A stretch of DNA of 64,000 bases from Ypsolopha sequella (Eukaryota > Arthropoda > Insecta > Lepidoptera > Ypsolophidae): contig OW203997.1 of assembly GCA_934047225.1 (NCBI GenBank), forward strand, positions 6,806,417-6,870,416, in the 5' to 3' direction. Positions 50,301 to 53,514 of this stretch are shown here, in pieces (positions within the stretch are counted from its first letter, which is position 1; each line of letters starts with the position of its first letter). Under the pieces are notes generated by a model. It was not told the DNA's origin, searched no databases, and saw nothing but the letters and a program-made list of their open reading frames with translations. The position numbers were made by a program, and so were the translations under genes.

Positions 50301-53300
50301 CTTACATATGAATAACACGAATAATTGGGGCTTTATAAATTATTCAGTTCTAAAAGTACGTATTAAGTAGAAAGTTCTGTTTTCTTGAATTTGAAAAAAT
50401 AGGGAGAAATTAATCTTTTATTATTTTCTTTTCCAAATGATATGGAAATGTAGTAAAAGTGAACGCATTTCTATTCGTAAAGTGAAATTCTAATTATTTA
50501 TTCTGAAAAGAAAAGTGGAGTGCTTTTAACGCATTAAAAGTTAACTCGCTTTTGCTAAAACTTTGCTCTCAACTTGAGCTTTTGTTAATAACGCAGTGTT
50601 TAGCATGGGCCCTAGGGGCTTGGAACTGTTAACCTAGAATTTATGAATTTCATCTCTTTGAGGTAAGTGTCCGTATTTTCAAAGCAGCTGTGCACAATCA
50701 CCTGATATTTTCACAAAGGAGAATAAAACAGGAAATATGTTTATTTAGTAGAACTTTTTATTTATTTTCAAGTATTTGGAGATGAAATATTTTAGAAATA
50801 TATTTTTTAATGTATAATATGTCTTTACATATGAAATTGCTGTTTTCTATAGAGAATTTGATGGAAATTCAATTTTCAGTACTGACATTTTAGCATTTTT
50901 TTTAGGAATGAAAATTCCAAATTATGTATTTTCTTTTGTGTATGAATGAGACAACATTAAGCTAACAACAACTTTAATTTAATTTTTTAAAGGGTCAGCT
51001 GTAACAAATTATTACGAATCTTATCATGGAAATGGATGGCATTTAGGACGAACGGTTTTTGAAAATTTGATTTTTATTGTCAAACTGATAAAAACAAAAT
51101 TTAGTACGTATATGTAAAACCTTAAAATTCACTTTCAAACAAATAACAAATAATGGAAATAGCTATTGAATTACAGGAATTATGAACTCATGAATATGTA
51201 AGAAAATTTCGGCAATTTCATATGTAAATACCTATTATATTTAATAGACTCACTTTTATTTCACCCCCTCTGTAGTCTAGTGGTTCGAATATTCAACTAC
51301 TAATCCGTAGTTCGCGGGTTCAAATCACGTAGGGGCATATTTTCTGTTCGGTCTGCTGCGTGCTTGCAAAGGCACGTTAAGGGTCGACCTGATCCTAGAA
51401 CATGAACAACGCCAGACTTTCGAGGGTTCTTTGGAAGAAATTAGATCTCTCCTTAAGTCCTTATGTTGAAAAACCCGGCCAAGTGCGAGTAAGACTCGCG
51501 TACCTAGGGTTCCGTATTGTGGATTTAATTTAATTTTGTCATTTTTTGCGTGAATTTTTCTACCGCTTTAGTTTTCCTGTAATCTTTACGTAAACACATA
51601 TTACCATGATTTTTTTCATAGTTTTCGATTAACCACTTTTGGAGATAAGGGGAGGGACATACATTTTTTATGGTTTTTCAATGATTTCTCGAAAAACATG
51701 CAAATTAAATATAGCCAAACTATATATTTTTACAATCGACTTTTTAATACCTACAATTTGATGTCCACATTGTATTTTTAGGATAATATTTTTTATTTTT
51801 CTCACTTTTGTTTGGGATTTTAAACAATTTCAAATTTTTCATATTTTTATTCACCGTGATATGTGGGCAGATTAATTATATTTTTGTGCTAAATTTCATA
51901 TCTTTATCTTAAACGGTGCTAAAGTTATGAGGCTGTGACATACGGACATACGGACGGACGGACAACGGAGTCCCACCATAAAGGTTCCTTTTGTACCTTT
52001 TAGGTACTACGGAACCTTAAAAATATATTTGTTTTGTCAACGTACTTCTAAGCAACGTCTTAAGGTATAGTTTTGTCTAAAAAATATATATTTCCAACCC
52101 ATTTTTTTTTTATTTTAAACGTTCCGCAGAAGAATGCGGTTAAGGGATCGACTGGATGTTTTTCCATAAAATAGGTAACATAAATATCTACTTAAATTCA
52201 ATATATTTTTGCCTACAAAATATTTCAATACTAGTTAAAAACACTCCAATTTGTTGTTTCGCTGCGTGATTATTATTATTATTACGCGTCCGAAAAAAAG
52301 AGGCCAACACGTAAATAAAGTCTTTGCTGTTATAGTTATTGTGCTGGATGGGAATAAAAAAGTTGCGCGGGTAGGCCATACTCTTAAGTTGAGGGCCCGA
52401 AATGCGGCGATATGGTTCATCACCCATCACGCTGGGACGTAATAATCGTCTCTGAAACGCGGGTGTTGCTTTTTAGTTCAGTAATGAAGCCGATTCTGAA
52501 GATTTTAGTTTTAGTGCTGTCGAAACTAAATTTTCTTCATTACAAAATAGTTCGAAATAGTTCGTTGTTCTTAAACAGAAGCTATATTACTTTGGAAAAA
52601 TTCAAGTTTTGACAGCGCTAAAACTAAAATTAAAGCCTTTAGAATCGTATTTATTGTGTCGTATGTAGAGGAGACGTGGCGTGCATAGAACTTTATTCCG
52701 GAAAAGCACTCAGAAGGTCAAGTTTAAAAAAAAAAGTTTGTATGAAAATGTTCACTCTAGGGTAGGCAGTGCCTACCCTGGCGTCATACAAACTTTCTTT
52801 TTTCAAAGCGTTATTTAAATTTTTTTTCATTTTTTTTATTGTCAAACTTGACCTTTTGGTTGCTTTTCCGGAAAAAAGTTCTATGCACGCCACAACGCTA
52901 ACGTATATCCTAGGGGTGTCAGAGATGTATCTGACTGTGGACTGTCACTGAGATAGTAAATACTATGCGAGACTTGGCGGGGGCACTACCGTGCCCCCAG
53001 ATATAAAAACAAAACTGACATATCCGATTAACATCTTGATTTGCTTTAGCTGCATAGTTATACCGAAGACTGTTACGGATCGGTCAGGGATATCAGTAAC
53101 TCTAGACTTGGAACAGACCATGCTAGCCTTACCGTCTTAGGACAGTCTCTTACCTCCTTGTGGAAAGAACTGTGAGTAGATCAGCTTGAAGGTGTCTTCC
53201 TTCACGACTCCAGTGGGACATTCGGCCTTGAACCCTCGGTAGAGCCTCTTCAGTTCTGGTTCGGTGAACCTCGTCGCTCGGCGCAGAGCCGCTATGGAGT

Positions 53301-53348
53301 CGGGTCGGTACCTCGGAAGCTGTTCACCCAATTCCTCTAGTTCCGAAT
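11195..53348 (-). CDS. KCNIP-like: Kv-channel-interacting-protein-like EF-hand calcium sensor (5' exons not found)
   Basis: A member of the neuronal calcium sensor family. KChIPs bind the N-terminus of Kv4 channels and tune their trafficking and gating in response to calcium. Four exons join in phase: 53154-53348, 14585-14658, 11827-12039 and 11195-11305, all GT-AG, giving about 197 residues. The diagnostic block is [19 protein letters not shown] then IYSQFFPQG (degenerate EF1). It is followed by EF2 ([12 protein letters not shown]), [14 protein letters not shown] (EF3) and [12 protein letters not shown] (EF4). The variable KChIP N-terminus is absent: the 53348 exon opens with two bases of a split codon, so at least one 5' exon lies upstream. 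The 38.5-kb intron hosts the SUMO gene and a BEL/Pao element. Frequenin/NCS-1 is less likely because of the RGFK-ECP-GVV wording. Membership is very likely; the subtype number is not assignable. Confidence 0.9.
11610..11800 (-). repeat. Interspersed repeat, copy 1 (KChIP intron)
   Basis: Shares 'gttcggacttgaaaatt'-type sequence, 'gcgttccgatcaacga' and 'cagacaaacattcgtcaa…aaacgtcgga' with 42318-42520. The two copies are diverged. Neither contains a credible gene; likely a terminal piece of a retroelement. Confidence 0.6.
11827..12039 (-). CDS. KCNIP-like: KChIP-like gene, exon with EF3
   Basis: A 213-nt, phase-0 exon of 71 codons between 'ttttccag' and 'cag|gtcagt'. It carries [25 protein letters not shown] and the canonical EF3 loop [12 protein letters not shown], then the linker [14 protein letters not shown] leading to VERLFQ. 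Confidence 0.92.
12110..12375. repeat. Family D inverted-repeat element, diverged copy
   Basis: The left side has 'attcatactggaggcttggt' and 'aagtgatcagtatcacgga'. The right side has an inverted 'agtatgaatttgcc' end. Compare the complete copy at 44002-44263. Confidence 0.7.
12390..12656. repeat. Inverted-repeat element with TA duplication
   Basis: The termini CAGTGGAGACCGCATCAAG and CTTGATGTGGTCTCCACTG are flanked by TA on each side. The interior repeats 'cgttttgctac'. It is wedged between two family D copies. Confidence 0.9.
12665..12934. repeat. Family D-related element with TA duplication
   Basis: The left end is CAACATGAAATT…ATCAACCGCCCGAATTC; the right end is GAATT-like 'aaattcgggcggttgat' then 'ttcaccttg', flanked by TA. 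Its 'ggttagtgatt…gatcactaaccgagtctt' core ties it to family D. A solo relative lies at 31505-31622. Confidence 0.8.
13072..14032. repeat. Family D element interrupted by a second element
   Basis: The left half (caaggtgactttgc…aaattcatactggaggcttg…ggttcaatgatcc) and the right half (gtcattgaacgttggtcctg…aatttggctata…gcagtcacctta) are the two arms of a family D element. They are separated by about 700 bp bounded by its own inverted repeats. Confidence 0.75.
13159..13862. repeat. Inserted element with ~30-bp inverted ends
   Basis: The left end 'aataaaggaaggatagattg' recurs inverted as 'caatctatccttcctttatt' at the right end. The interior has no frame with recognisable coding content but contains GCCATCTA three times. 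It sits inside a family D element. Confidence 0.75.
14035..14440. repeat. Family D element interrupted by a family B copy
   Basis: The left arm 'attcatactgaagtcttggt' lies at 14063. The right arm, with 'gtcattgaaccttgatatcg' and 'taccgagtcttcagtatta', ends near 14430. The family B copy occupies 14101-14260 between them. Confidence 0.75.
14101..14260. repeat. Family B element, copy 2
   Basis: Perfect outer pair gtgtcgattcgg / gaatcgacac. The interior has the shared 'gacaggactaac', 'cgaaaagacaaggacag' and 'aacgcttaaattaag'. Confidence 0.8.
14585..14658 (-). CDS. KCNIP-like: KChIP-like gene, exon with EF2
   Basis: A 74-nt exon between 'tttcag' and 'gaa|gtaagt'. The split codon G|CT joins FPQG to [20 protein letters not shown]. 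The EF2 loop [12 protein letters not shown] has acidic or oxygen ligands at positions 1, 3, 5 and 12. The exon is too short to be found by open-frame length alone. Confidence 0.9.
15150..15388. repeat. Family C inverted-repeat element, copy 1
   Basis: The ends 'agtggcgtgcttagaacttt' and 'aaagttctaggcacgcc' enclose a stem with 'gctggaaaagcaatgacaag' paired to 'cattgtcattgcttttccag'. Other copies lie at 52675 and 58129. Confidence 0.8.
15795..15930 (-). repeat. SINE 3'-body fragment
   Basis: On the minus strand it reads through 'gtggactgtgacttgcattt', 'cacagt' and a '…tatatttt' tail, matching the downstream part of the SINE at 63519-63785. The tRNA-like head is missing. Confidence 0.6.
16128..16400 (+). 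other. GC-rich open stretch, function unknown
   Basis: About 270 bp far richer in G+C than the surroundings (gcgctggcggcgccgaaccg), open in two overlapping + frames (16128-16400 and 16192-16392). The second frame shows a CVLC … CKPC pair, which would suit a small zinc-binding fold, but no family is recognised. It could be an exon remnant, a transposon fragment or chance. Confidence 0.25.
16546..16708. repeat. Family A MITE, copy 1 (TA duplication)
   Basis: AAGCCGATTCTGAAGGCTTT at the left; the right end is its inverse with one change, both flanked by TA. The arms continue through 'ttttagttttagtgctgtca'. The 163-bp length equals copy 2. Confidence 0.95.
16751..16890. repeat. Family B element, copy 3
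   Basis: Begins 'ataccgattcgg' and ends 'aatcgatacca'. The central stem is 'agcgttctgtccttgtcttt' paired with 'aaaggacaggacgct'. It lies about 40 bp from a family A copy. Confidence 0.75.
17221..17353. repeat. Inverted-repeat patch around 'cacgagccgaagg'
   Basis: 'ggcacgagccgaaggc' at 17222 is matched inverted by 'gccttcggctcgtgcc' at 17338. Between them lies 'gagaaaaagtttctcgcacg', itself partly palindromic. Confidence 0.6.
17430..17480 (-). repeat. tRNA-like SINE head fragment
   Basis: On the minus strand it reads 'cagctcaggtggtagaacgc' then 'tgcgctggcc', resembling the D-arm/A-box and anticodon arm of a tRNA. No matching B box or acceptor stem follows, so this is not a functional tRNA gene. 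Confidence 0.5.
18166..18365 (+). repeat. Cluster of GC-rich hairpins
   Basis: Three related short hairpins appear in 200 bp: 'gcgagcccgaagggcgagc', 'gagcgcgaagcgcgagcggg' and 'gagcgcgaagcgcgagcttg'. They are separated by 'gaagttcg' and 'agggatgggaaa' motifs that occur twice. G+C content is far above the neighbouring DNA. Confidence 0.7.
18434..19491. repeat. Near-perfect palindrome, arms ~456 bp
   Basis: The left arm (18434-18890) and right arm (19036-19491) are inverse copies with few differences, around a spacer of about 145 bp. Each arm holds two adjacent ~95-bp units built on 'actttaac(c/g)gcccgtatc' and a more diverged unit at each side ('ggccatatcttcggaacgg', 'ggctatatctcccgaaccgt'). 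Confidence 0.9.
20586..20591 (-). other. Putative polyadenylation signal of SUMO
   Basis: AATAAA on the minus strand, about 430 bp after the SUMO stop codon. It would give a 3' UTR of around 450 nt. Chosen by hexamer and distance only. Confidence 0.3.
21018..21158 (-). CDS. SUMO (smt3): SUMO exon 3 (diglycine and stop)
   Basis: 46 codons plus TAA (+ strand tta at 21018-21020), after the acceptor 'ctttccag'. Contains the Ubc9/SIM-binding surface (VVRFRFDG) and the TGG processing site. Confidence 0.97.
   Translation of the reverse strand, partial: GLSMQVVRFRFDGQPINENDTPTSLEMEEGDTIEVYQQQTGGSPLV
21018..22794 (-). CDS. SUMO (smt3): SUMO, small ubiquitin-like modifier (complete, three exons)
   Basis: A small protein conjugated through its C-terminal diglycine to lysines of target proteins by the E1 Aos1/Uba2 and the E2 Ubc9, mainly in the nucleus. 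Exons 22777-22794, 22477-22593 and 21018-21158 join in phase 0 with GT-AG introns and give 91 residues. The reading MSDEKK, then [20 protein letters not shown] … [10 protein letters not shown], then [20 protein letters not shown] … [10 protein letters not shown] is a SUMO-1/2/3-type beta-grasp fold. Processing by a SUMO protease after the diglycine would remove the last four residues (SPLV). There is no clear consensus acceptor lysine (psi-K-x-E) in the short N-terminus. The gene lies inside the KChIP intron on the same strand. Intron 2 carries a family E repeat. Confidence 0.97.
21639..22040 (+). repeat. Family E element, copy 2, inside SUMO intron 2
   Basis: Starts 'ggtctttacatatgaaattg' and ends 'gccaatttcataggtaata'. 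Shares 'atggaaatgtatggcattta' and 'acaacattaagctaaca' with the 50.8-kb copy. It makes up about 30% of the 1.3-kb intron. Confidence 0.85.
22477..22593 (-). CDS. SUMO (smt3): SUMO exon 2
   Basis: 39 codons between 'tttcag' and 'gcg|gtatgt'. Covers strands 1-2 and the alpha helix ([13 protein letters not shown]). Confidence 0.97.
22777..22794 (-). CDS. SUMO (smt3): SUMO exon 1 (start codon)
   Basis: The ATG at 22794-22792 opens MSDEKK; the donor is aag|gtatgt. Only 18 coding nucleotides. The 5' leader probably extends to about 22.87-22.9 kb; no TATA box is evident. Confidence 0.93.
22795..22990 (-). promoter_or_regulatory. Likely SUMO 5' leader and promoter region
   Basis: The segment upstream of the ATG is GC-richer than its flanks between 22.90 and 23.00 kb, with 'ctgcgcaaagtgatgcgcag' and 'gcgcgattctgcgcc' palindromic patches. 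No TATA or clear initiator can be assigned; placement rests on position relative to exon 1. Confidence 0.35.
23481..24270 (+). repeat. Interspersed repeat 'cccggccaagtgcgag', copy 1 (~790 bp)
   Basis: Opens 'aacccggccaagtgcgagtc' … 'agggttccgta' and closes 'ggacggacgaacaacggagt' … 'actaacggaaccct'. Shares whole blocks with 51473-52022 ('gtgatatgtgggca', 'taatacctacaatttgat'). The segment near 23.64-23.77 kb is partly repeated near 23.90-24.02 kb. No coding content was seen. Confidence 0.85.
24369..24475. repeat. Family A MITE, truncated copy
   Basis: Has 'gtctttaattttagttttag' and 'tgctgtcaaaact' of the left arm and part of the centre (ccattttgaaatgaagaaa). The right arm is replaced by unrelated sequence. 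Confidence 0.75.
25012..25235. repeat. Family D element copy
   Basis: Left 'gccaaattcatactaaaggc'…'ttggtaagtgacccttatca'; right 'accgactcgttaccgagtct'…'tcagtataaatttagctgca'. The outermost CAAGGTGAC end is lost on the left side. Confidence 0.75.
26298..26475. repeat. Foldback element, ~180 bp
   Basis: 'aactggcgatagtactcgtc' on the left pairs with 'gacgggtactatcgccagtt' on the right. The interior shares 'aacaacttttactatg' with family F, so the two may be related. Confidence 0.75.
26490..26605. repeat. Family D element, left arm only
   Basis: 'gccaaattcatgctggagac' then 'tcggtaagtggtcagtcagg' and 'aaaggttcaatgac'. No right arm follows within 600 bp. Confidence 0.6.
26758..27005. repeat. Degenerate element with 'ggcggacacaggggga' end
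   Basis: The left edge 'ttggcggacacaggggga' and right edge 'ggatccgctcttgtccac' are imperfect inverted repeats. A comparable pair appears at 370-525 ('ggcggatcatgacgggg' … 'ggatccgcccttgtg'). Boundaries are uncertain. Confidence 0.35.
27006..29555. other. No gene recognised in the KChIP intron
   Basis: Mixed AT-rich DNA with local GC-richer patches around 27.43-27.50 and 29.02-29.28 kb. The minus frame 29013-29291 is compositionally odd but matches no family I know. No splice-supported exon was found. Confidence 0.45.
29556..29612. repeat. (TA)n microsatellite
   Basis: Alternating TA broken by two 'taagta' interruptions and one 'taca'. Confidence 0.95.
30118..30246. repeat. Palindromic element with GC-rich stem
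   Basis: The arms 'agcatagtgtttaatcgcgc' and 'gcgcgattaaacactatgct' extend inward through 'gttgaatcac' / 'gtgattcaac', about 43 bp each, around a 43-bp loop. It directly adjoins a family G copy. Confidence 0.9.
30261..30414 (-). repeat. Family G element, copy 2 (inverted)
   Basis: 'ctaccgcgtaattctcattt' at the left and 'cagaattacgcggtag' at the right. The interior is the reverse complement of 2761-2914, with a handful of substitutions. Confidence 0.88.
31505..31622. repeat. Family D-related fragment
   Basis: 'gctgggggctcggttggtga' and 'ggccgagtctccggtatggg' then 'ttcgggcggttgattggatt', 'tcaccttgta' match the right half of 12665-12934, with C/G-enriched substitutions. Confidence 0.65.
32409..32527 (-). 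repeat. 21-bp tandem array, ~5.5 units
   Basis: The unit 'cagtgttagacggttaccac' (+ one base) repeats from the first 'gtgttagacgg' to 32527. Because 21 is divisible by three, the minus strand reads an uninterrupted heptapeptide repeat (LTLSGNR) inside a 70-codon frame. No other sign of a gene. Confidence 0.9.
33240..33419 (+). repeat. Older repeat, left half, split by the BEL element
   Basis: The segment before the 5' LTR and the segment after the 3' LTR (40256-40400) together align with an uninterrupted copy at 56745-57040. Shared words: 'tgttgaaatgaggtc'-like, 'atattttattag' and, after the LTR, 'ccctctcgcactg'. Confidence 0.6.
33420..33884 (+). repeat. 5' LTR of the BEL/Pao element
   Basis: 465 bp, TG…CA ends. 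By function it should hold the promoter and transcript start. Open frames inside it also occur in the 3' LTR and are not genes. Confidence 0.96.
33891..33908 (+). other. Primer binding site, tRNA-Tyr-like
   Basis: TGGCCATTCGAGCCGGAT starts six bases after the LTR. From memory of insect tRNA-Tyr, it complements the 3' end (…ATCCGGCTCGAAGGACCA) at 16 of 18 positions. Another tRNA is possible. Confidence 0.55.
34372..39690 (+). CDS. BEL/Pao Gag-Pol polyprotein, intact frame
   Basis: 1772 residues from the first ATG; an upstream in-frame TTG at 34348 is not needed. In order: Gag region of the DUF1759 type (~133-300, [20 protein letters not shown]); cysteine knuckles (~345-418); aspartic protease region, D508 in [10 protein letters not shown]; reverse transcriptase with D846 (SDIKQMF) and YMDD at 922-925; Pao-type RNase H with D1098, E1143 and D1175; integrase zinc site H1405, H1410, C1440, C1443; and integrase core D1475, D1541, E1595. 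There are no internal stops or frameshifts, and every catalytic position checked is present. The protease reads D-P-A-S rather than D-S/T-G, which departs from the textbook motif. Gag and Pol share one frame, as in most BEL/Pao elements. Confidence 0.96.
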   Translation: MPNSAEAAKLKMSYSLKKLKNKRQELFNRLQRVYDFSKTALEDVSSAELFMANVETLDTVRSEIHVIIDEINDTEVLINPNFEPNYQSWSAFEDLYSHCKYINRKLSHSSKSADSKVKAPLDMECPKKPTIKLPKLELVGFSGEATMWPTFYETFKTTIHDNPDLTDNERVQYLMGKLSGRALSICSGITPNATNYDIIWKTLVSTFQDSRSLATTYLDQMFEFRPLTTASSKNLDLFLDKFCSAVSCLKSLNIKDLSDFILMYLALKKLDVETARSFEMFKRGSDLPHYDELISFLREQTKILNRTAPAITAPAPNRSVNNNNNKTGYSTKSTHAFVSASTNNNCCPLCKQLKHYNLYKCPEFVKLDIEKRFQFIKSNNGCTNCLSITHNNSACKSSYNCRHCNCKHHSMLCRKQNVMNTHTALGQNITVSPRTHTQSSRLVDPAVSATNTEHMTNDSQSVPTASNNISLCNLQPNSQRNETCLLGTIQVIVKDSNGMSVRLRALCDPASQSSFSTVSCCEKLNLKYEKIPRAFVKGIGSSSNPIKGATNLKLFSRFDDSVSISLDTYVIDRITDNLPSVQVDLSTLSYLKGITLADETFYLPGEIDILIGASLFADILLSGRVSGPPGTPTGFQTIFGFTLIGNTPVYQNTACSISLCSYMEIEPPIDFILQKFWQLEEVHCEPASSPANDECEKLFINNVSRDPAGRYSVSLPFARNPNILGNSYHHAKKCFMSLERRFVSNADLRSEYNNIINEYLTKGYISPLHNDDQLSLGYYIPHHPVVRVDKSTTKVRICMNASTKTDSADGTRVSLNDTLHTGANLQNDLFLILLDFRLYEIAFTSDIKQMFLQVLVNADDRKFQKFLYRFDTCSPLIAYQFNRVCFGLRSSPFLAMRVVRKLCEDGSSAYPLAATAAARNCYMDDICYSTPTVQGSLQLRDELVGLLKAGGFELVKWSSNCQQLLDTLPDTHRLNSSKNFEEQTQTLKVLGLQWSPDSDEFSFTVSLDSRPCTKRNVLSVIARQYDVLGFTAPVILYAKLLLQKICILKLDWDETLPSDIAQIWQNYLKELPVLRDLRIKRHLDVFQNSKISIISFADASERGYGCVVYIRVQDDSDTCTSIRLVCAKSKVCPLKTVSVARLELCASLLMSKLTRRVVDAYKIRHNIERIYCFTDSMVTLHWIHSSPHRFKTFVATRITKIISAIPAECFYHTAGSQNPSDCLSRGLTPTQLMSHPLWFTGPAWLYLDAKEWPIKTIESASIEENLPESKTISLPAFSNEEPHPLLSLSERISSWLVLLHTIIYIYRFLRILPRSNIFTATDMDFAEVALIKALQAFYFLDEIKRLKSNKLCSPALNRLSPFLDKNGLLRVGGRLRNTDMTFDQQHPVLLPRKNHIVELIIIHYHRKNCHTGPVALMSIIRQKFWILSCRNIVRRVIHSCNYCFKAKPRQTFPFMADLPSCRVNEAKAFVHCAVDYCGPISITPYRKRGVRPVKCYLCIFVCLVTRAVHVELATDLSTNTFLSAFKRFLSRRGAVSFVYSDNATNFVGARNALSEIYNLTNSEEFKTSFANELADHRIQWKFNIPRSPHFGGHYEIYVKGFKTHLHRVVGTQLLTYEELLTVVTQIECVINSRPLTLLSEDPSELSALTPAHFLMSTPLKELPACKVADEPVNLLRRYALLDQMVESFARRWKNDYLHLLQSRGKWNTPSNPIKIGSVVVVVTDNTPPLQWPLGVIVAVYPGKDNVTRVASVKTTTGVYKRPVVRLCPLPSQ
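39791..40255 (+). repeat. 3' LTR of the BEL/Pao element
   Basis: Same 465-bp sequence as the 5' LTR; follows 'cgccgggggcaaa'. By function it should hold the 3' processing site. Confidence 0.96.
40256..40400 (+). repeat. Older repeat, right half, split by the BEL element
   Basis: Continues the copy interrupted at 33419: 'aaacgaaattttgatagca', 'taataaaaaaccgacttttt', 'tccctctcgcactg' and 'ttttttcgcatatagagt' parallel 56905-57015. Confidence 0.6.
40401..41849. other. No gene recognised
   Basis: The frames on either strand around 41.0-41.3 kb overlap each other and show no known domain. Otherwise AT-rich intronic DNA. Confidence 0.45.
41850..41899. repeat. Perfect 20-bp hairpin
   Basis: gtgaaaaattataatagaag and its exact inverse are separated by ten bases. 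It lies just outside a family F element. Confidence 0.9.
41929..42190. repeat. Family F foldback MITE, copy 1 (TA duplication)
   Basis: The ends CAATGTGTAACAGAAAGG / CCTTTCTGTTACACTTTG are flanked by TA. The arms run about 90 bp (…ttgaagagcttattcagtca…), so each strand encodes almost the same peptide, a palindrome artefact. Confidence 0.93.
42318..42520 (-). repeat. Interspersed repeat, copy 2
   Basis: Matches 11610-11800 through 'tcatgttcgaacttaaaaat', 'gacgttccgatcaacgaaac' and 'cggacaaacattca'. The minus-strand 115-residue frame here is carried by the repeat and not treated as a gene. Confidence 0.65.
43345..43664 (+). repeat. tRNA-derived SINE split by a MITE
   Basis: Removing 43368-43601 plus one TA restores 'ggatagctcagttggtagag' then 'caatcgcccggtaagcgaga' and 'ggtccccggtttga', a convincing tRNA-like head. 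It has a good A-box, an anticodon-arm loop ccggtaa (GGT, threonine-like) and a B-box-like GGTTTGAAGG. The 3' body 'ttcagagctcctcacatcca' recurs at 3.3 kb. Confidence 0.8.
43368..43601. repeat. MITE inside the SINE (TA duplication)
   Basis: The 234-bp insert has ends CACTGAGAAAAAAT and ATTTTTTCTCCGTG (inverted, one mismatch), flanked by TA. It is AT-rich with no coding sequence. The TA duplication suggests a Tc1/mariner-type source. Confidence 0.9.
44002..44263. repeat. Family D element, complete reference copy (TA duplication)
   Basis: CAAGGTGACTTTTTGATCAT and its inverse at the right end, flanked by TA. The arms of about 110 bp include 'ccaaattcatactggaggct' and 'gaaattcgtaaaat'. Diverged copies lie around 12.1, 12.7, 13.1, 14.0, 25.0, 26.5, 31.5, 49.0 and 50.1 kb. 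Confidence 0.95.
44630..45047 (-). pseudogene. Non-LTR retrotransposon reverse transcriptase remnant
   Basis: Two overlapping minus frames carry successive parts of a LINE RT C-terminal region: [14 protein letters not shown] … [20 protein letters not shown], then [16 protein letters not shown] … [18 protein letters not shown]. The order and wording (LYxxxVxSxLEYAxxIWxP … xIExIQKKFxRYL) fit Jockey/I-type elements. A frameshift near 44870 and the lack of the RT core and endonuclease show it is dead and 5'-truncated. Confidence 0.8.
45050..45256 (+). repeat. Interspersed repeat tail with GACA/GACG-rich tract
   Basis: 'gatacagcctggtgacagac' leads into tandem gacagacggacagaca and then 'cggagtcttagtaatagggt' … 'ggttcggaaccgtaaaa'. 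The ending parallels the 3' ends at 24.2 and 52.0 kb. A more decayed relative is at 46.80-46.91 kb. Confidence 0.7.
45797..45900 (+). repeat. (CAGT)n microsatellite, ~25 units
   Basis: Nearly uninterrupted tetranucleotide array, broken only by 'cact' and 'ttagt' variants. Confidence 0.97.
45901..47381. other. No gene recognised
   Basis: Contains the decayed repeat tail near 46.8 kb and a 'cgggattcgtcgggattgtc' patch with several 'cccgac' motifs near 46.54-46.69 kb. No conserved coding content. Confidence 0.45.
47382..47544. repeat. Family A MITE, copy 2 (TA duplication)
   Basis: AAGCCAATTCTGAAGGCTTT … AAAGCCTTCAGAATCGGCTT, TA on both sides, 163 bp. Confidence 0.95.
47545..49010. other. No gene recognised; odd GC-richer patch at 48.4-48.6 kb
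   Basis: The + frame 48349-48603 (84 codons) is richer in G+C than its flanks and begins [21 protein letters not shown] recognise no domain and see no splice context. Confidence 0.35.
49012..49240. repeat. Family D elements, two adjacent right-arm-like copies
   Basis: 'gatccgtgatactgattact' … 'cagtatgaatttggctgcac' is followed about 120 bp later by 'accttgatactgagcattta' … 'cagtatgaatttggccacat'. Two right-hand arms in direct order suggest a duplication or rearrangement rather than one simple element. Confidence 0.65.
50110..50305. repeat. Family D element copy
   Basis: Left 'aaattcatatcggagactcg', 'gtaagtagtcaggaccaagg'; right 'tcattgaactttggtcttga' … 'cagtattaatttggctacat'. Confidence 0.7.
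50820..51233 (+). repeat. Family E element, copy 3
   Basis: 'gtctttacatatgaaattgc' to 'cggcaatttcatatgtaaat'. The best-preserved ends of the three copies, with the same internal order of landmarks. Confidence 0.88.
51262..51470 (+). repeat. tRNA-derived SINE
   Basis: 'ctgtagtctagtggttcgaa' supplies an A-box-like segment and 'gcgggttcaaatc' a good B box 45 bp on. The body 'catgaacaacgccagacttt' recurs at 14.70 kb. A related head is at 63.5 kb. Fragments of the same body near 52.42 kb read 'catcacgctgggacgtaat'. Confidence 0.8.
51473..52022 (+). repeat. Interspersed repeat 'cccggccaagtgcgag', copy 2
   Basis: Same start and end as 23481-24270 but about 240 bp shorter, lacking the internal duplication. 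It begins directly where the SINE ends. Confidence 0.88.
52487..52652. repeat. Family A MITE, copy 3
   Basis: 'aagccgattctgaagatttt' to 'aaagcctttagaatcg'. The right terminus is eroded and no TA duplication remains visible. Confidence 0.88.
52675..52893. repeat. Family C element, copy 2 (uninterrupted)
   Basis: 'cgtggcgtgcatagaacttt' … 'agttctatgcacgccac', with the centre 'ctagggtaggcagtgcctac' forming the hairpin tip. This copy shows what 58129-58537 looked like before its insertion. Confidence 0.9.
53154..53348 (-). CDS. KCNIP-like: KChIP-like gene, exon with N-lobe and EF1
   Basis: The acceptor is 'ctttccag|at' and the donor 'aaggag|gtaaga'; 195 nt enter in phase 1 and leave in phase 1. 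It encodes an acidic lead ([17 protein letters not shown]), the helix [15 protein letters not shown], and the degenerate EF1 with CPTG in place of a calcium loop. An apparent start here is TTG, internal to the exon, so this is not the N-terminus. Confidence 0.9.
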
Positions 53349-53514
53349 CTGGAAAGAAGGATAGGCAGTTTAGGAATAGAAGAGGGTTGGAAAAATAATT
53401 GTCACGACGCCGACGTATATTTTAGGGGTGTCAGAGATGTATCCGAGCGTGGACTGTCACTGAGACAGTAAATACTCGTACACCCTCTTTTCTCTTTCAC
53501 TGACGGTTTTTCGT
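53349..53514 (-). other. Intronic DNA upstream of the EF1 exon
   Basis: Contains 'aggggtgtcagagatgtatc' and 'gtggactgtcactgaga', duplicated from 52910-52955. Nothing coding; no upstream KChIP exon identified. Confidence 0.4.
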